From: an uncultured Pelagimonas sp. | GTDB lineage: Bacteria > Pseudomonadota > Alphaproteobacteria > Rhodobacterales > Rhodobacteraceae | Assembly: GCA_947497905.1 (NCBI GenBank) | Contig: CANMIH010000006.1 | Location: 184,307 to 248,306 of the forward strand | Direction of reading: 5' to 3' | DNA length: 64,000 nucleotides | Shown: piece after piece, positions 35,124-44,419 of the stretch | Layout: each line of letters opens with the position of its first letter | How positions within the stretch are numbered: the first letter of the stretch is position 1 | The notes under the pieces: model-generated | The model's database searches: none | Told to the model about the DNA's origin: nothing | What the model saw: the letters and a program-made list of their open reading frames with translations, nothing else | Translations under genes and position numbers: made by a program

Positions 35124-37088
35124 ATGACAGAGCAGGTGACAGTCAACATCACGCAGGGCATTGCTTTTATGCGTTTGGGTCGATTGCTGACACGGGCGAT
35201 GATGGGCGCGCTTCGTGATACCCTGCTGGAGGCCGAGAACGACCCGGCGGTCGGGCAAATTGTTCTGATCGGGGCCGATGGGCATTTCCCGGTTGGGGAA
35301 GAGGTCAGCGCGATGTCGTCGGACAATGCCGATCTTGCCGATCTATGTGACGTGATCGAAACCTGCGACACACCCGTGGTTGCGGCGGTACAGGGGCGCA
35401 TCAACGGCGGTGGAATGGCTTTGGCTTTGGCGGCCCATGCGAGAGTTGCGGCCCGCGAGACACAGGTTGGCTTCCCTGAAATTCGACTGGACCTGTTGCC
35501 CTCTGCGGGCCAATCTCAGCGGTTGCCGCGTCTTCTTGGGGCCAAACATAGCCTGTCGCTTTTGCTAACCGGTGATCATGTTGGTGTGGATGACCCAAAA
35601 GTCCGGGATCTTTGGGATGCCCTGTGTGATGGCGATATTGCACAGGGCGCAGAGCAGTTTTGCCTGCACGTACAAAGCTCAGATGTGCCACTGCCGCACA
35701 CCCGGGATCGTCGGGATGGGTTCTCGGATCCTCGTGGGTTTCAGGCGGCTTTGGCAGAGTGGCGCAAGACGGATCTGACCGAGATCCAACAGCGATGTCT
35801 GGAGCTGGTGGAGGCCTCGGCCCTGCTTCCCTTTGGGGCAGGGGTGGCGATGGAGCGCGATGCCTATGAGGAAAGCGCCGAAGCTGAGAGATCACAGGCT
35901 CTGCGCTACGCCCATCAGATTACCGACTCAGCCCGCGATCTCGGTAAAGAGGCCCGTTCCAGTTCGTCTGCACCCCAGACCATTGCCGTGCTTGGTGCGG
36001 TGCCCCTTGCGATCCAGATTGCGGCTTCAGCCATAGCCAGCGGGCTGACGGTTCAATGGGGTGCGCGGGATCAGGAAAAACTCGAGGATGGGTTTGAACA
36101 GCTGCGGGCCTTTATTCTGTCTCGGATCACTGCCGCAGGTTGGAGCCCCGCAGAAGCGCATGCCAAGCTTGCCCGTCTTAAAACCGGTGAGAGCGCGGAT
36201 ATGGTGGGCGGGGCGGATTTTGTGATTTTCGCGGCCAGGGGCCAGTGGGATATCCGGTTGCCCCCTGAGGCGGTGCGGGCGCAGGCTATACCGGGGAAAC
36301 TTGAAGGGTTGGGTCTGCGATTCCCGCCGCCGGTGTTTGCCACGCGGCTGGTTGAGGTGCTGATCGGCCCGAAAGCGACGGAGCAAGATCGGGACGCCGC
36401 TTTGGCCCTTGCGGGGCAGCTGGGCAAGATCCCGGTGTTGGTGAAATCGCAACGGGACAGCGTTGCGGGTAATCTTGCGCAGGCTTTGCAGCGCGCCGCA
36501 GATGCCTTGGTGGATCTGGGCGCAAGCCCCTATGAGGTAGATGAGGCCGTCACTCAATGGGGTTGGTCGCGCCCGCCATTTCAGACCCGTGATTTGTCAG
36601 GCTTAAACGCCGCGGCAAGCGCGTTTCAGACTAGTGGTTCCGCCGAAACCTGCGGAAAAAACTGGTCACAGCTCCTTAGTGAACAAGGCCGAAAAGGCTG
36701 GGTTGCGGGGCGTGGATTTTACGACTGGGGAGATGATGGTGCCAGCCCGAGCGCTGAGGTCACTGCCCTTCTCGATGCGGCGCGCCCACCGACAGAGTGG
36801 CGGTCTGCTGATATTCGGCACCTGTTGATTGGCGCGGTTGCCAATGCCGGGATCAAGATGATCAATGCCGGCATGGTGGCGCGTGCCGCTGACATCGATC
36901 TTGTGTCTCTGCTGGCTTTGGATTTCCCGGCGGCCCACGGTGGTGTGATGAAATCCGTGAGCCAGAGCGGGCTTTTCAAGGTGATGAAAGCGATGCAGGC
37001 CCAAGACCATCTTGACCAAACGGTCTGGTCACCAGACCCGGCCTGGATGGATCTGGTTAAAAACGGCAAAGATTTTGATGCGATCTAA
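35124..37088 (+). CDS. FadB/FadJ-like multifunctional beta-oxidation protein homologue with altered active sites
   Basis: A 654-residue protein with the order enoyl-CoA hydratase domain (1-200), NAD-binding 3-hydroxyacyl-CoA dehydrogenase domain (about 285-460) and C-terminal dehydrogenase domains. Key residues differ from working enzymes. In the hydratase half the first catalytic Glu is A99 (NGGGMALAL) while the second remains, E119 (FPEI). In the dehydrogenase half the dinucleotide loop reads LGAVPLA, with V293 and A296 in place of two Gly, and the catalytic His of GxHFFxP is R399 (GLRFPPP). It is shorter than typical FadJ (about 700). Reading frame and codon use look intact, so a binding or structural role is possible. 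Confidence 0.85.
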   Translation: MTEQVTVNITQGIAFMRLGRLLTRAMMGALRDTLLEAENDPAVGQIVLIGADGHFPVGEEVSAMSSDNADLADLCDVIETCDTPVVAAVQGRINGGGMALALAAHARVAARETQVGFPEIRLDLLPSAGQSQRLPRLLGAKHSLSLLLTGDHVGVDDPKVRDLWDALCDGDIAQGAEQFCLHVQSSDVPLPHTRDRRDGFSDPRGFQAALAEWRKTDLTEIQQRCLELVEASALLPFGAGVAMERDAYEESAEAERSQALRYAHQITDSARDLGKEARSSSSAPQTIAVLGAVPLAIQIAASAIASGLTVQWGARDQEKLEDGFEQLRAFILSRITAAGWSPAEAHAKLARLKTGESADMVGGADFVIFAARGQWDIRLPPEAVRAQAIPGKLEGLGLRFPPPVFATRLVEVLIGPKATEQDRDAALALAGQLGKIPVLVKSQRDSVAGNLAQALQRAADALVDLGASPYEVDEAVTQWGWSRPPFQTRDLSGLNAAASAFQTSGSAETCGKNWSQLLSEQGRKGWVAGRGFYDWGDDGASPSAEVTALLDAARPPTEWRSADIRHLLIGAVANAGIKMINAGMVARAADIDLVSLLALDFPAAHGGVMKSVSQSGLFKVMKAMQAQDHLDQTVWSPDPAWMDLVKNGKDFDAI

Positions 37089-37103
37089 GGCTGTGGCCTG
37101 AAG

Positions 37104-37319
37104 TTAGCCCAGTGAAATGCCAACCATCACCGCCATAAGGCCCAGAACCGAAAACATCAGTGCGGCCATGTTCAGCGGAACGGTGCGTTTGACGAGATCC
37201 CTCAGATCTTCATCTGACATGCCAGCACTTTTTGCCCGCCAGACGCGGAAAATGCACCAGAACAGGCCCAGCAGGCCAATGAGCGAAACGGCGGCTCCGA
37301 TCCAAACCATCATGTCCAT
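37104..37319 (-). CDS. Small two-helix membrane protein
   Basis: A 71-residue protein with two hydrophobic segments (about residues 3-24 and 51-70) joined by a charged loop (RVWRAKSAGMSDEDLRDLVKRTVP). The ATG at 37319 has GGGAG upstream. I do not recognise the function; similar small proteins are common next to housekeeping genes in Rhodobacterales. It converges on the beta-oxidation homologue with a 15-base gap and diverges from gapR. Confidence 0.7.
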   Translation of the reverse strand: MDMMVWIGAAVSLIGLLGLFWCIFRVWRAKSAGMSDEDLRDLVKRTVPLNMAALMFSVLGLMAVMVGISLG

Positions 37320-37505
37320 GGGTGTCTCCCTTGTTTGCGAATGCTTGCCGAGCTGGCGGTAAAGCAGCAATGGGTTGCGCGCAACCCCTTGATGAAGACG
37401 CTTGGGGCAGGTAGCAAAGGGCAGTTCGGCACATTCCCGGGCATCGGGGTCGCGGGCCGGACGGGATGTGACACATAATCCCGGGCCAATTGGCAGGAGA
37501 CAGGT

Positions 37506-37763
37506 ATGCAAGACGGTAGTTCCGACGCCTATGGTGTGGCCGCAGGTGAACTTCAGCAGTTCATCGAGCGTTACGAGCGCCTAGAGGCGGAAAAACAAGA
37601 AGTTGCGGATCAGCAGAAAGAGGTGATGGCCGAAGCCAAAGGGCGCGGCTATGACACCAAAGTTCTGCGTAAAATCGTGGCACTGCGCAAGCGCGAGCCC
37701 GACGACATCGCAGAAGAAGAAGCCATTCTGGATATGTACAAGGCCGCGCTTGGCATGGCGTAA
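37506..37763 (+). CDS. gapR: GapR (DUF2312) nucleoid-associated protein
   Basis: An 85-residue protein of the DUF2312 family: [25 protein letters not shown] is the N-terminal coiled coil and [20 protein letters not shown]...[14 protein letters not shown] completes the family signature. GapR of Caulobacter forms a clamp around overtwisted, AT-rich DNA ahead of replication and transcription and aids topoisomerases. AGGAGACAG precedes the ATG and a UUCG-loop terminator follows. Confidence 0.93.
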   Translation: MQDGSSDAYGVAAGELQQFIERYERLEAEKQEVADQQKEVMAEAKGRGYDTKVLRKIVALRKREPDDIAEEEAILDMYKAALGMA

Positions 37764-37788
37764 CATGTGGCCAATGACGCATTGTTTG

Positions 37789-37812
37789 GGCGTGCCTTCG
37801 GGTGCGCCTTTT
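37789..37812 (+). terminator. Terminator after gapR
   Basis: An 8-bp stem with two wobbles (37789-37796 with 37801-37808) closed by a TTCG tetraloop and followed by TTTTCTTTT. Confidence 0.75.
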
Positions 37813-37864
37813 CTTTTGGACGCAAGCCGCAATGAGCTGCGGCTTGCCGAGTTTCTTCTTTGGG

Positions 37865-38746
37865 TTAGGGGGAAATTAAAGTGACGCCTGGGATGCTTGC
37901 GATCATGTCGACATCTTCGTCATATTGTGTGGTCATCAGATCGACAAACGGGCCGTCCCAATCGGTGTACTGAAGCTCTTCTTCAATCTGATCTTCCAGC
38001 GCGAACTTGTCGAGGAACGCGGACATCACACGGCGTTTCTGAATCTCGTTGATGCCGGGGTTTTCCTTAAGAAAGCCGCGGAACCGCTTCATACCTTCTG
38101 AGCTGATGATCTGGCTGAACATATCAAAGGCGCCAAGGATCTTGCGGTTGAGCTCTATCCCCGCCATCTCGCGTACAATCTGGCCCCAGATCAGAGGGGT
38201 GTCCTCATTGGCCCAAACCGTGATGGGCAGATTTGGGTTTTGTTCTTTGATCCGCAGAATCAGATCTGACCACCGCAGGTGCAGTGGATTGACGTCACCC
38301 AGGAAGTTCTGAAACTGAACCGCCGGTGAGCTAGCAAAGACTTCTGGCAGAAAGGTGGCCGGGTTCCGCAGGCCGATAAACAGCTCAACTTCATCGCGTT
38401 CGAAAATGCGACAGAAGGTGTTCAGACGGCTTTCCGCCCGGAAGTAGAATCGCCCGTGGTGAAGTGCGAGCTTGGGCACCGAAAAGAAATGCTCATGACT
38501 GAGTACCAGTCGTTCAACACCCTCGGGCGCATCTTCCAAAATGGCGTCTAGCACAATTTCACGGGTGTCTGGCGGCAAAGGCGCATTGCCCAGCTGATTG
38601 ACCGTATCCGTCAGGAAGGTGCCAAACTTCTGTCGCTCGGGCGTGTAAATGCCCTCTTTCCAAAACGCATCCCCATTGCGCCGCAAACAGCGGAGCAAAC
38701 GGCTTTCGTCGGTTTTATGAACACCTGTATGAAGGATGACCTGCAT
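37865..38746 (-). CDS. Sulfotransferase-like protein, function unknown
   Basis: A 293-residue soluble protein. It opens with QVILHTGVHKTDESRLLRCL, which looks like the 5'-phosphosulfate-binding start of sulfotransferases (HxGxHKTGTTS), but the GTTS part is replaced by DESR, so PAPS binding is doubtful. Later parts (LFIGLRNPATFLPEVFASSP, LPITVWANEDTPLIWG) keep the pattern of that fold. Roseobacters carry several such proteins, some linked to surface glycans. The ATG 38746 overlaps no gene; the divergent permease begins 78 bases away. Confidence 0.65.
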   Translation of the reverse strand: MQVILHTGVHKTDESRLLRCLRRNGDAFWKEGIYTPERQKFGTFLTDTVNQLGNAPLPPDTREIVLDAILEDAPEGVERLVLSHEHFFSVPKLALHHGRFYFRAESRLNTFCRIFERDEVELFIGLRNPATFLPEVFASSPAVQFQNFLGDVNPLHLRWSDLILRIKEQNPNLPITVWANEDTPLIWGQIVREMAGIELNRKILGAFDMFSQIISSEGMKRFRGFLKENPGINEIQKRRVMSAFLDKFALEDQIEEELQYTDWDGPFVDLMTTQYDEDVDMIASIPGVTLISP

Positions 38747-38824
38747 TTGTCGGGTCTTTTGGTTGCCTCTGAGCTGCTTTATAACCCTGTTCAGCGCATA
38801 GTTAACACCCCGGAAAGGCGTTTG

Positions 38825-40477
38825 ATGTCGATAAGCGAGCCCACTCTCTCCCGCAGGGCCCTGCGAATGCCAAACCGGTGGTCCGTTGGGGCCGTTTTGA
38901 TTGCGGCAATTGTTCTGGCGCCAATCGTTGCTGTGCTGTGGATTGCGCTGTTTCCAACGGAAAACATCTGGCCGCATCTGATCAACACCACTCTGCCGCG
39001 ATACCTACGCAACACGTTGATTTTGTTGATTGGTGTGGGTGGCTTGGCGATGTTTGTGGGCACCGGGGCCGCCTGGTTGATTGCCCGGTATGATTTTATC
39101 GGGCGGAGATGGCTCGAGTGGGCGCTGTTGTTGCCGCTTGGCATTCCGGCCTATGTTGGGGCCTATGCGCTTGTGGATCTGCTGGAATACGCAGGCCCGG
39201 TGCAGACAGCGATGCGGGCACTTTTTGGCTGGCAATCTGCACGCGACTATTGGTTTCCTGAAATCCGCTCGATGGGAGCGGCTGTTTTGGTGCTTGCAGC
39301 TGCGCTCTATCCTTACGTGTATCTGCTGACCCGAAATGCGTTTCGAGAGCAGTCAAGCGCGAGCGATGAAGTCGCGCAGTCCCTTGGGTCCGGCGCATTG
39401 TCGCGGTTCTGGCGTGTGGGGCTGCCTTTGGCCCGCCCCGCGATTGCGGCAGGGGTGGCCATTGTCATGATGGAAAGTGTCAACGACTTTGGCACGGTCG
39501 ATTACTTTGCGGTTCAAACCCTCACTACCGGTATTTTCAGTACCTGGCTTGAAACCAACAACGCAGGCGGGGCGGCGCAGATTGCCTCGGTTGTCTTGAT
39601 GTTGGTGATCTTTCTGGTGCTGCTCGAAAAGGCGTCGCGTCGCAGATTGCGGTTCTTTAACCTGTCGACCCGCCACCGGCCCATTGAGCGGCGCACATTG
39701 CGCGGTGGTCTCGGGGCGCTGGCCTGCGCTGCATGTCTTGTTCCCTTTCTGATGGGATTTGTTTTGCCGGCGGGGGTGATCCTGCGGCACGCGCTCGACA
39801 ATGCAGACAATTGGCAAGACGCGGCCCTTTGGCAGGCCGGGATCAACACCTTGACCGTTGGTGGGATCGCTGCAGTGGTGACGGTGCTTGGTGGCATCTT
39901 TCTGGTGTATGGTGTCCGACTGTCTGGTCAGGCGTTGCCCCGGCTGCTTTTGCCGGTCACAACCATTGGCTACGCCGCGCCCGGTGCCGTACTGGGCGTG
40001 GGGATTTTGATCCCTCTAGCCGTCGTGGACAACACATTGGCTGATACGGTTGAAACCGTCACAGGCTATGACATCGGGTTGATCCTGACGGGATCGTCCT
40101 TTGCCCTTGTTCTGGCCTATTGCGTTCGGTTTTTCGCGATCGCTCAGGGCGCGGCGGACGCGGCAATGGGCCGGATTTCACCCAATCTGGCGCTGGCGGC
40201 CCGGTCCTTGGGGCGGACACAGGGGCAGGTGCTGCGTTCGGTCTATTTTCCGCTGATGCGTGCCTCGGTGGCCTCGGCTTTGCTTCTGGTGTTTGTGGAC
40301 TGTGTGAAAGAGCTGCCCGCGACCTTGCTTTTGCGCCCATTCAACTATGAAACCTTGGCAACGCGCGTACATGAGCAGGCCTCGCTTGAAGCTCTGGGGG
40401 ATGCTGCGCCTGCGGCCGTATTGGTGATCGCCACGGGTTTGATTGCGGTTGGGTTTTTGGCGCGCGCCAACAGATAG
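38825..40477 (+). CDS. FbpB-type iron(III) ABC transporter permease
   Basis: A 550-residue polytopic protein made of two fused permease units with about 12 membrane segments in total. Each unit has an EAA-type loop: LGSGALSRFWRVGLPLARPAIAAG and LGRTQGQVLRSVYFPLMRAS. This layout is that of FbpB/SfuB permeases for ferric iron, though thiamine or other ligands are served by relatives. Neither a binding protein nor an ATPase gene lies next to it, which is unusual. GGAAAGG precedes ATG 38825. It converges on the next gene with a 27-base gap. Confidence 0.82.
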   Translation: MSISEPTLSRRALRMPNRWSVGAVLIAAIVLAPIVAVLWIALFPTENIWPHLINTTLPRYLRNTLILLIGVGGLAMFVGTGAAWLIARYDFIGRRWLEWALLLPLGIPAYVGAYALVDLLEYAGPVQTAMRALFGWQSARDYWFPEIRSMGAAVLVLAAALYPYVYLLTRNAFREQSSASDEVAQSLGSGALSRFWRVGLPLARPAIAAGVAIVMMESVNDFGTVDYFAVQTLTTGIFSTWLETNNAGGAAQIASVVLMLVIFLVLLEKASRRRLRFFNLSTRHRPIERRTLRGGLGALACAACLVPFLMGFVLPAGVILRHALDNADNWQDAALWQAGINTLTVGGIAAVVTVLGGIFLVYGVRLSGQALPRLLLPVTTIGYAAPGAVLGVGILIPLAVVDNTLADTVETVTGYDIGLILTGSSFALVLAYCVRFFAIAQGAADAAMGRISPNLALAARSLGRTQGQVLRSVYFPLMRASVASALLLVFVDCVKELPATLLLRPFNYETLATRVHEQASLEALGDAAPAAVLVIATGLIAVGFLARANR

Positions 40478-40504
40478 GGCAGGGCTTCTACATAGGCGCG
40501 CGTG

Positions 40505-41545
40505 TTAGCCGGTTTGCAGAGCGCGGGTACTGCGATTTTGCGGGTGGCGGACCTTGTCCGAAACAGGTTGAACCATTGGGGGTGGTGTGCGGTGCCAAAT
40601 CCCACCAATCCAGATCATGATCGGAATGGTGGCCAAAGTCATTGTCGAGAACCCGAACAACCCACAGCTGAGCGAGAGAATGATTTGCAGCGTCAAAAAC
40701 GGACGCTCGCTTTTCATGATGAAGACCAGCAGGGCCACAGGAATGATCAGCAACAGCGCTAAGATAAGCCCGTTCTCAAGCAGGGGGTAAATGAAGACAC
40801 CGGCACCGTGTTTGAGCATTTCAATGAACGCAGCGGGCCCGCCGCCGTAGAAGGTCAGGTTTTTAATCAGGCCGATAAAGACAAAGACACCAAAGCTATA
40901 GGCGGCGGCCGCGATTGCGACAACTGCCAGTGTTTTTGAACGGGACATTCTGAGGCGGATGATCTCGTAGAGTGAGAATTTGAAGAATGCGAGCAGCGAA
41001 ATCAGAAAGGCTGCCGCCATGGTCCCGCTGCTTACGCCGCAGAACAACAACCCAATGAAGATCTGTAGGGCGCTGCCACGCCTATGGCGTCGCACCTTGT
41101 CGATGTAATTGATGTTGTAGATCACCAGAGAAAACCCAAAAAACGCCAGGGTCATGCGTCCATTCATCTGGAGAAAAAGAAACGCAAACAGCAGCGCGTT
41201 GAACAAGGCAAAGCCAACATGAATATGTGTGCGGCCCACGACAACAGCGGTGCTTTTGCGGACATTGCGGATGACGATCAGCAGGTTTGGGAGCGCAAGG
41301 GTCGTAAAAAGAATGTCGTGGTGGATGCCTGTCGTTTCCGCGAACCGCAGCAGGGGGTACAAAAGCGCGTAACGCAGGCCATGGGCGCCAAGTTCGGTCG
41401 GTGAGGTCAGAAACGGGTTGGGTCGCCCCCCCCAGATGTAGAGAACCTGATTCCAGACGGCAAAGTCCTTCACACCCGCAAGGACCAGTACGGTAAACAG
41501 GAGGACAACAACGGCCTCAATTGCTCCAGCTTTACTTATCTTCAT
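40505..41545 (-). CDS. Polytopic membrane protein of unknown function
   Basis: A 346-residue integral membrane protein with about eight to nine hydrophobic segments. Motifs of note are RYALLYPLLRFAET, FLFLQMNGRMTLAFFGFSLV and a cytoplasmic basic stretch IDKVRRHRRGS. The loop-rich pattern with NGRM...AFFG recalls EpsG/O-antigen polymerase-like proteins, but the similarity is too weak to assign. The ATG at 41545 (Met-Lys-Ile-Ser) starts directly before the first helix; AAGG lies 10 bases upstream. It stands alone on the minus strand. Confidence 0.65.
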   Translation of the reverse strand: MKISKAGAIEAVVVLLFTVLVLAGVKDFAVWNQVLYIWGGRPNPFLTSPTELGAHGLRYALLYPLLRFAETTGIHHDILFTTLALPNLLIVIRNVRKSTAVVVGRTHIHVGFALFNALLFAFLFLQMNGRMTLAFFGFSLVIYNINYIDKVRRHRRGSALQIFIGLLFCGVSSGTMAAAFLISLLAFFKFSLYEIIRLRMSRSKTLAVVAIAAAAYSFGVFVFIGLIKNLTFYGGGPAAFIEMLKHGAGVFIYPLLENGLILALLLIIPVALLVFIMKSERPFLTLQIILSLSCGLFGFSTMTLATIPIMIWIGGIWHRTPPPMVQPVSDKVRHPQNRSTRALQTG

Positions 41546-41953
41546 GCAGGACAGGCCTTGGTACTGATTACAGAAATGAACCGCAGAAAACGTCTTCAGC
41601 GGCGGCGCGAAGCGCAAAGTCTCCCCATGTTTGCACGACTTCGTTTTGATCTCCAGCCGCATGATCCACGTCATCCGTTGTTTTCAAGCGCATATCCTTT
41701 CGCCGCATTCCGCGCATCTTTGAGCAGAAGTTGTATCGCGGCGTGGAAAAGGCCTCGGCCAACCACTGCATGGTGGCGGAGGTTTCTAAGGCTATCAGGC
41801 GTTTCGCAGAACTCCTCTGTGATCGCAGCCTGACGAAGTCATTTGTCGCTCGTAAAAAGTAAGCGAATGAATGAGGTTAGGGTCGTTTTGAGGTGGATGC
41901 CCCAAGCAAAAAGCAGTTCCGCAAAAAAGTTGCATCGGGCCCCATTTTTGCTC
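41546..41953. other. Gap without a supported gene
   Basis: About 400 bases. Short open frames exist on both strands but have no ribosome site, unusual composition (Arg/Trp rich) and no recognisable motif. The right end holds the tRNA-Thr promoter. Nothing else is seen. Confidence 0.6.
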
Positions 41954-41982
41954 TTGCGAAGGGAGGAAGAGATACCGTATTA
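41954..41982 (+). promoter_or_regulatory. Candidate promoter of tRNA-Thr
   Basis: TTGCGA (41954-41959), a 17-base spacer, and GTATTA (41977-41982), 10 bases before the mature tRNA 5' end. Position and spacing fit a housekeeping sigma-70 promoter. Confidence 0.5.
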
Positions 41983-41992
41983 GACCCCCAGT

Positions 41993-42068
41993 GCCCCTAT
42001 AGCTCAGCTGGTAGAGCAACTGATTTGTAATCAGTAGGTCCGCGGTTCGAGTCCGTGTGGGGGCACCA
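41993..42068 (+). tRNA. tRNA-Thr (anticodon TGT)
   Basis: A 76-base cloverleaf with encoded CCA. The acceptor stem GCCCCTA pairs with TGGGGGC, the anticodon stem ACTGA/TCAGT frames TTTGTAA with anticodon TGT, and the T arm carries GGTTCGAGTCC. The 3' half is also the C-terminal coding end of the converging recombinase frame, marking it as an integration target. Confidence 0.97.
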
Positions 42069-43623
42069 TTTTACATTCAGACGTAAAAAATCCCAAAAAC
42101 TCAAATATTACAGACACTTGCGGAGTTCGAAATCCCTCTTTTCGGTCATAGGCCAGTGGTGATCTAAATGCCGTTTTGAGGATGGTTTTCTTTGCTGCCA
42201 AATCCCCTTTGTCGTATATATTCCAAGGGTTTGACAGGAACCCGCGAACGAGTTCGAAAATCTGCCCCATGCTGGCTTTCGGTTTTGTGTTTTGAGCGAT
42301 TTTGTCGCTTAAACGTAGCTTGTCCTCGTCCATTTTTGCGATCTTGGATTCGAGTGCTGTGATGACCTTCGGGTTCGATGTTTCTATCAATCTTTCCACC
42401 ACCGAATCTTGCTGTTTATCCAGCTCAGTGAGTTGGCGTTTCAAAGCAGCCCTTGCCTGTTTGTCTTGCTCATCACGCTGACCTGAGGCGTCGCCTACCA
42501 TAGACATAGCAACCGCAAGAACGTCTTCGGTTGGTGTCATAGCGCTCAACACTTGTTCAAACCCTGCATCAATCTTCTCGGCTCGAATATTCTTGCGGTA
42601 CTCAGAGCAGCCTTTCGTCTGGCACCAGAAGTAGGGGTATCGCTTACCAGTCCCACTTCTTGACCAGCATGATGTCATAGGCGTTTCACAGGATGCACAG
42701 ACCACAGCGCCACGAAGAGGGAAATCCTCACGAATGTCTGTACGCTTTGGAGCCAGAGCTTTCTGGTTTTTGCGGTCTTGGATCTTGTGATAGGTCTCTA
42801 GCGAGATAATCCCTTTGTGATGACCTTTACGACGTGTGATGCCCCAAGGTTCATGCTCGATATACCCTGCATAGACTGCGCGCTTGAGCATATCGCTGAC
42901 CCTTTGTTGGCGGATTTGGCCGTTTGGGAGTTCCTTAGGGAACGCTGGTTGATCTTCAAAGAAGCGCTTCAAATCGGCTTGTGTGGCGAAGCGACCAGAG
43001 GCGTAGCCTTCCAAACCTTCCTTGATACTCGAGGCAATAGGCTCGTGGGCGGTAAGTAGCTTTCCGTGTCCCTTTGTCTTTTTGTATCTGTAACCAATCG
43101 GTGCAGTGAAAACGGAGTACCCGTTCATCATTCGCCGCTTCATGCGGTTTGGGGTTTGTTCTGCGTTTTTCTCACGCTGATGCTGTGCGACAGGAGCCAG
43201 CATATGCTCGACGAGGCGAGAGTCGCTGTCTTCTCCAAACTCAATCGACGGACTTTCCAAAACGCCGCCTGCATCACACAAGGTTTGACGCAGGGCGATA
43301 TGTGCCTGAACGTTTCGGGCAAAACGGCTGATGTCATAGAGAATGACAACAACACTGCCTTTGAAAGCGGGAGTTGACATGGTGTTAAGCAGGGATGTCA
43401 GAATTTGTCGGTGTCTGAAGCTACGGAATAGCGCAAGCTGTCCCTTAGGCCGTAAGGAGGGCTGGGGTGGGCATGGGCATGTCAAGATGGGAGCGGCCGC
43501 GCCGGTCTTGCGTTCCCAGTCTACTCGCCGCTCTAGCTCGGCTCGGGCGACCTTGGCTGTGTTGGGCGCTTGAAGGAGGCACACATTGATTGCAACATAA
43601 GGACCTACCTGTGTGCGGTTCAA
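42031..43623 (-). pseudogene. Degenerate serine recombinase at tRNA-Thr
   Basis: A 530-residue frame of the large serine recombinase type. Recognisable parts are the resolvase-core segment ILYDISRFARNVQAHIALRQ (with the DxxR/R catalytic arginines), the recombinase domain (APIGYRYKKTKGHGK ... RQQRVSDMLKRAVYAGYIEHEPWG) and the zinc ribbon (CASCETPM ... FWCQTKGC) with a coiled coil after it. The N-terminus does not show the nucleophile motif (Y-R-V-S-T); the aligned stretch reads NVCLLQAPNT, so the catalytic serine seems lost. The C-terminus (VPPHGLEPRTY) is translated from the tRNA 3' end. It is probably inactive. Confidence 0.7.
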
Positions 43624-43925
43624 GTCGCCGAGGGTGGGGGCGATGGGACCAGCTCAAAGTTACCTGGTCGGTAATCGCGTGAGCGTTGCCGCTGATGATG
43701 GAACTCAATGCAATAGATGCAAGGCGGAGTGAGTTCAGAACGTGAATGAGTAGAGTAAATGGTGAGGGTTTTGATTTTTATGTCGGTGTAGGTGCTTGAA
43801 TTTAAATAAAATTTTGGGAGCGTGACTTTCGGACAAAGGGGGAACAAAGCGGGAATGGGTAGAAAAAGTGGGTAGAAAAACCAACCAATACCCTTTGAGT
43901 TCCTGCTAAGTCATTGATTTTAAGG
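43624..43925. other. Gap between recombinase remnant and tRNA-Cys
   Basis: About 300 bases, more AT-rich than the surroundings, without a supported gene. At 43616-43641 the stretch GGTTCAAGTC followed by TGGGGGC partly repeats the tRNA-Thr 3' end and might be a decayed attachment site; the match is weak. Confidence 0.4.
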
Positions 43926-43999
43926 TGGAGGCGAGTACCGGAATCGAACCGGTGTACACGGATTTGCAATCCGCTGCGTCACCACTCCGCCAACTCGCC
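43926..43999 (-). tRNA. tRNA-Cys (anticodon GCA)
   Basis: A 74-base cloverleaf with encoded CCA. The acceptor stem GGCGAGT pairs with ACTCGCC, the anticodon loop is TTGCAAA with anticodon GCA, and the T arm contains GGTTCGATTCC. It is read on the minus strand. Confidence 0.97.
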
Positions 44000-44419
44000 T
44001 CACGTGGTGTATTTCGCTTGGCCATCAGGCTTTTGCGAAAATTTTCGCGGCGCAGTCACCTAGCTAATGGTGGAGCATCGCGTGTCATGCCTTCTATTTT
44101 TGTTCGGCGGCCTTCGCAAGGGTCAAAATGCACCTGCTGGTGAGTTTATTCTGCGCCACATTCTGATTGCTGAGTGCCGTCGAGCGTTCGGAAAGCAAAT
44201 CTCAGGATCTGTGGTCGGGTAGCTCATCCGAATAGGGTGACCACTGAGGTCGGGCTTTTGCTAAGGCCTCAGGCGGAGTTTGCGGGCGACTGTCCTCGAC
44301 GCATTGGCAAAAAAATGACCACTTGAACGTAAGTTGACTTATGAACGGTCACCGTCATTGCCGAGCTGTCCGAGTTATGGCACAAGGTGGCCAAGCTTCT
44401 GAACGAAAGAGTTTAGCGG
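44000..44419. other. Gap between tRNA-Cys and pcm
   Basis: About 420 bases with no supported gene. It should hold the promoter of tRNA-Cys (minus) and that of pcm (plus). TTGACT at 44334-44339 resembles a -35 element but no good -10 follows at the usual distance. Confidence 0.5.

Noticed and set aside
41558..41833. A 91-residue open frame in the gap before tRNA-Thr.
   Set aside because: Arg/Trp-rich composition, no ribosome site and no family resemblance.
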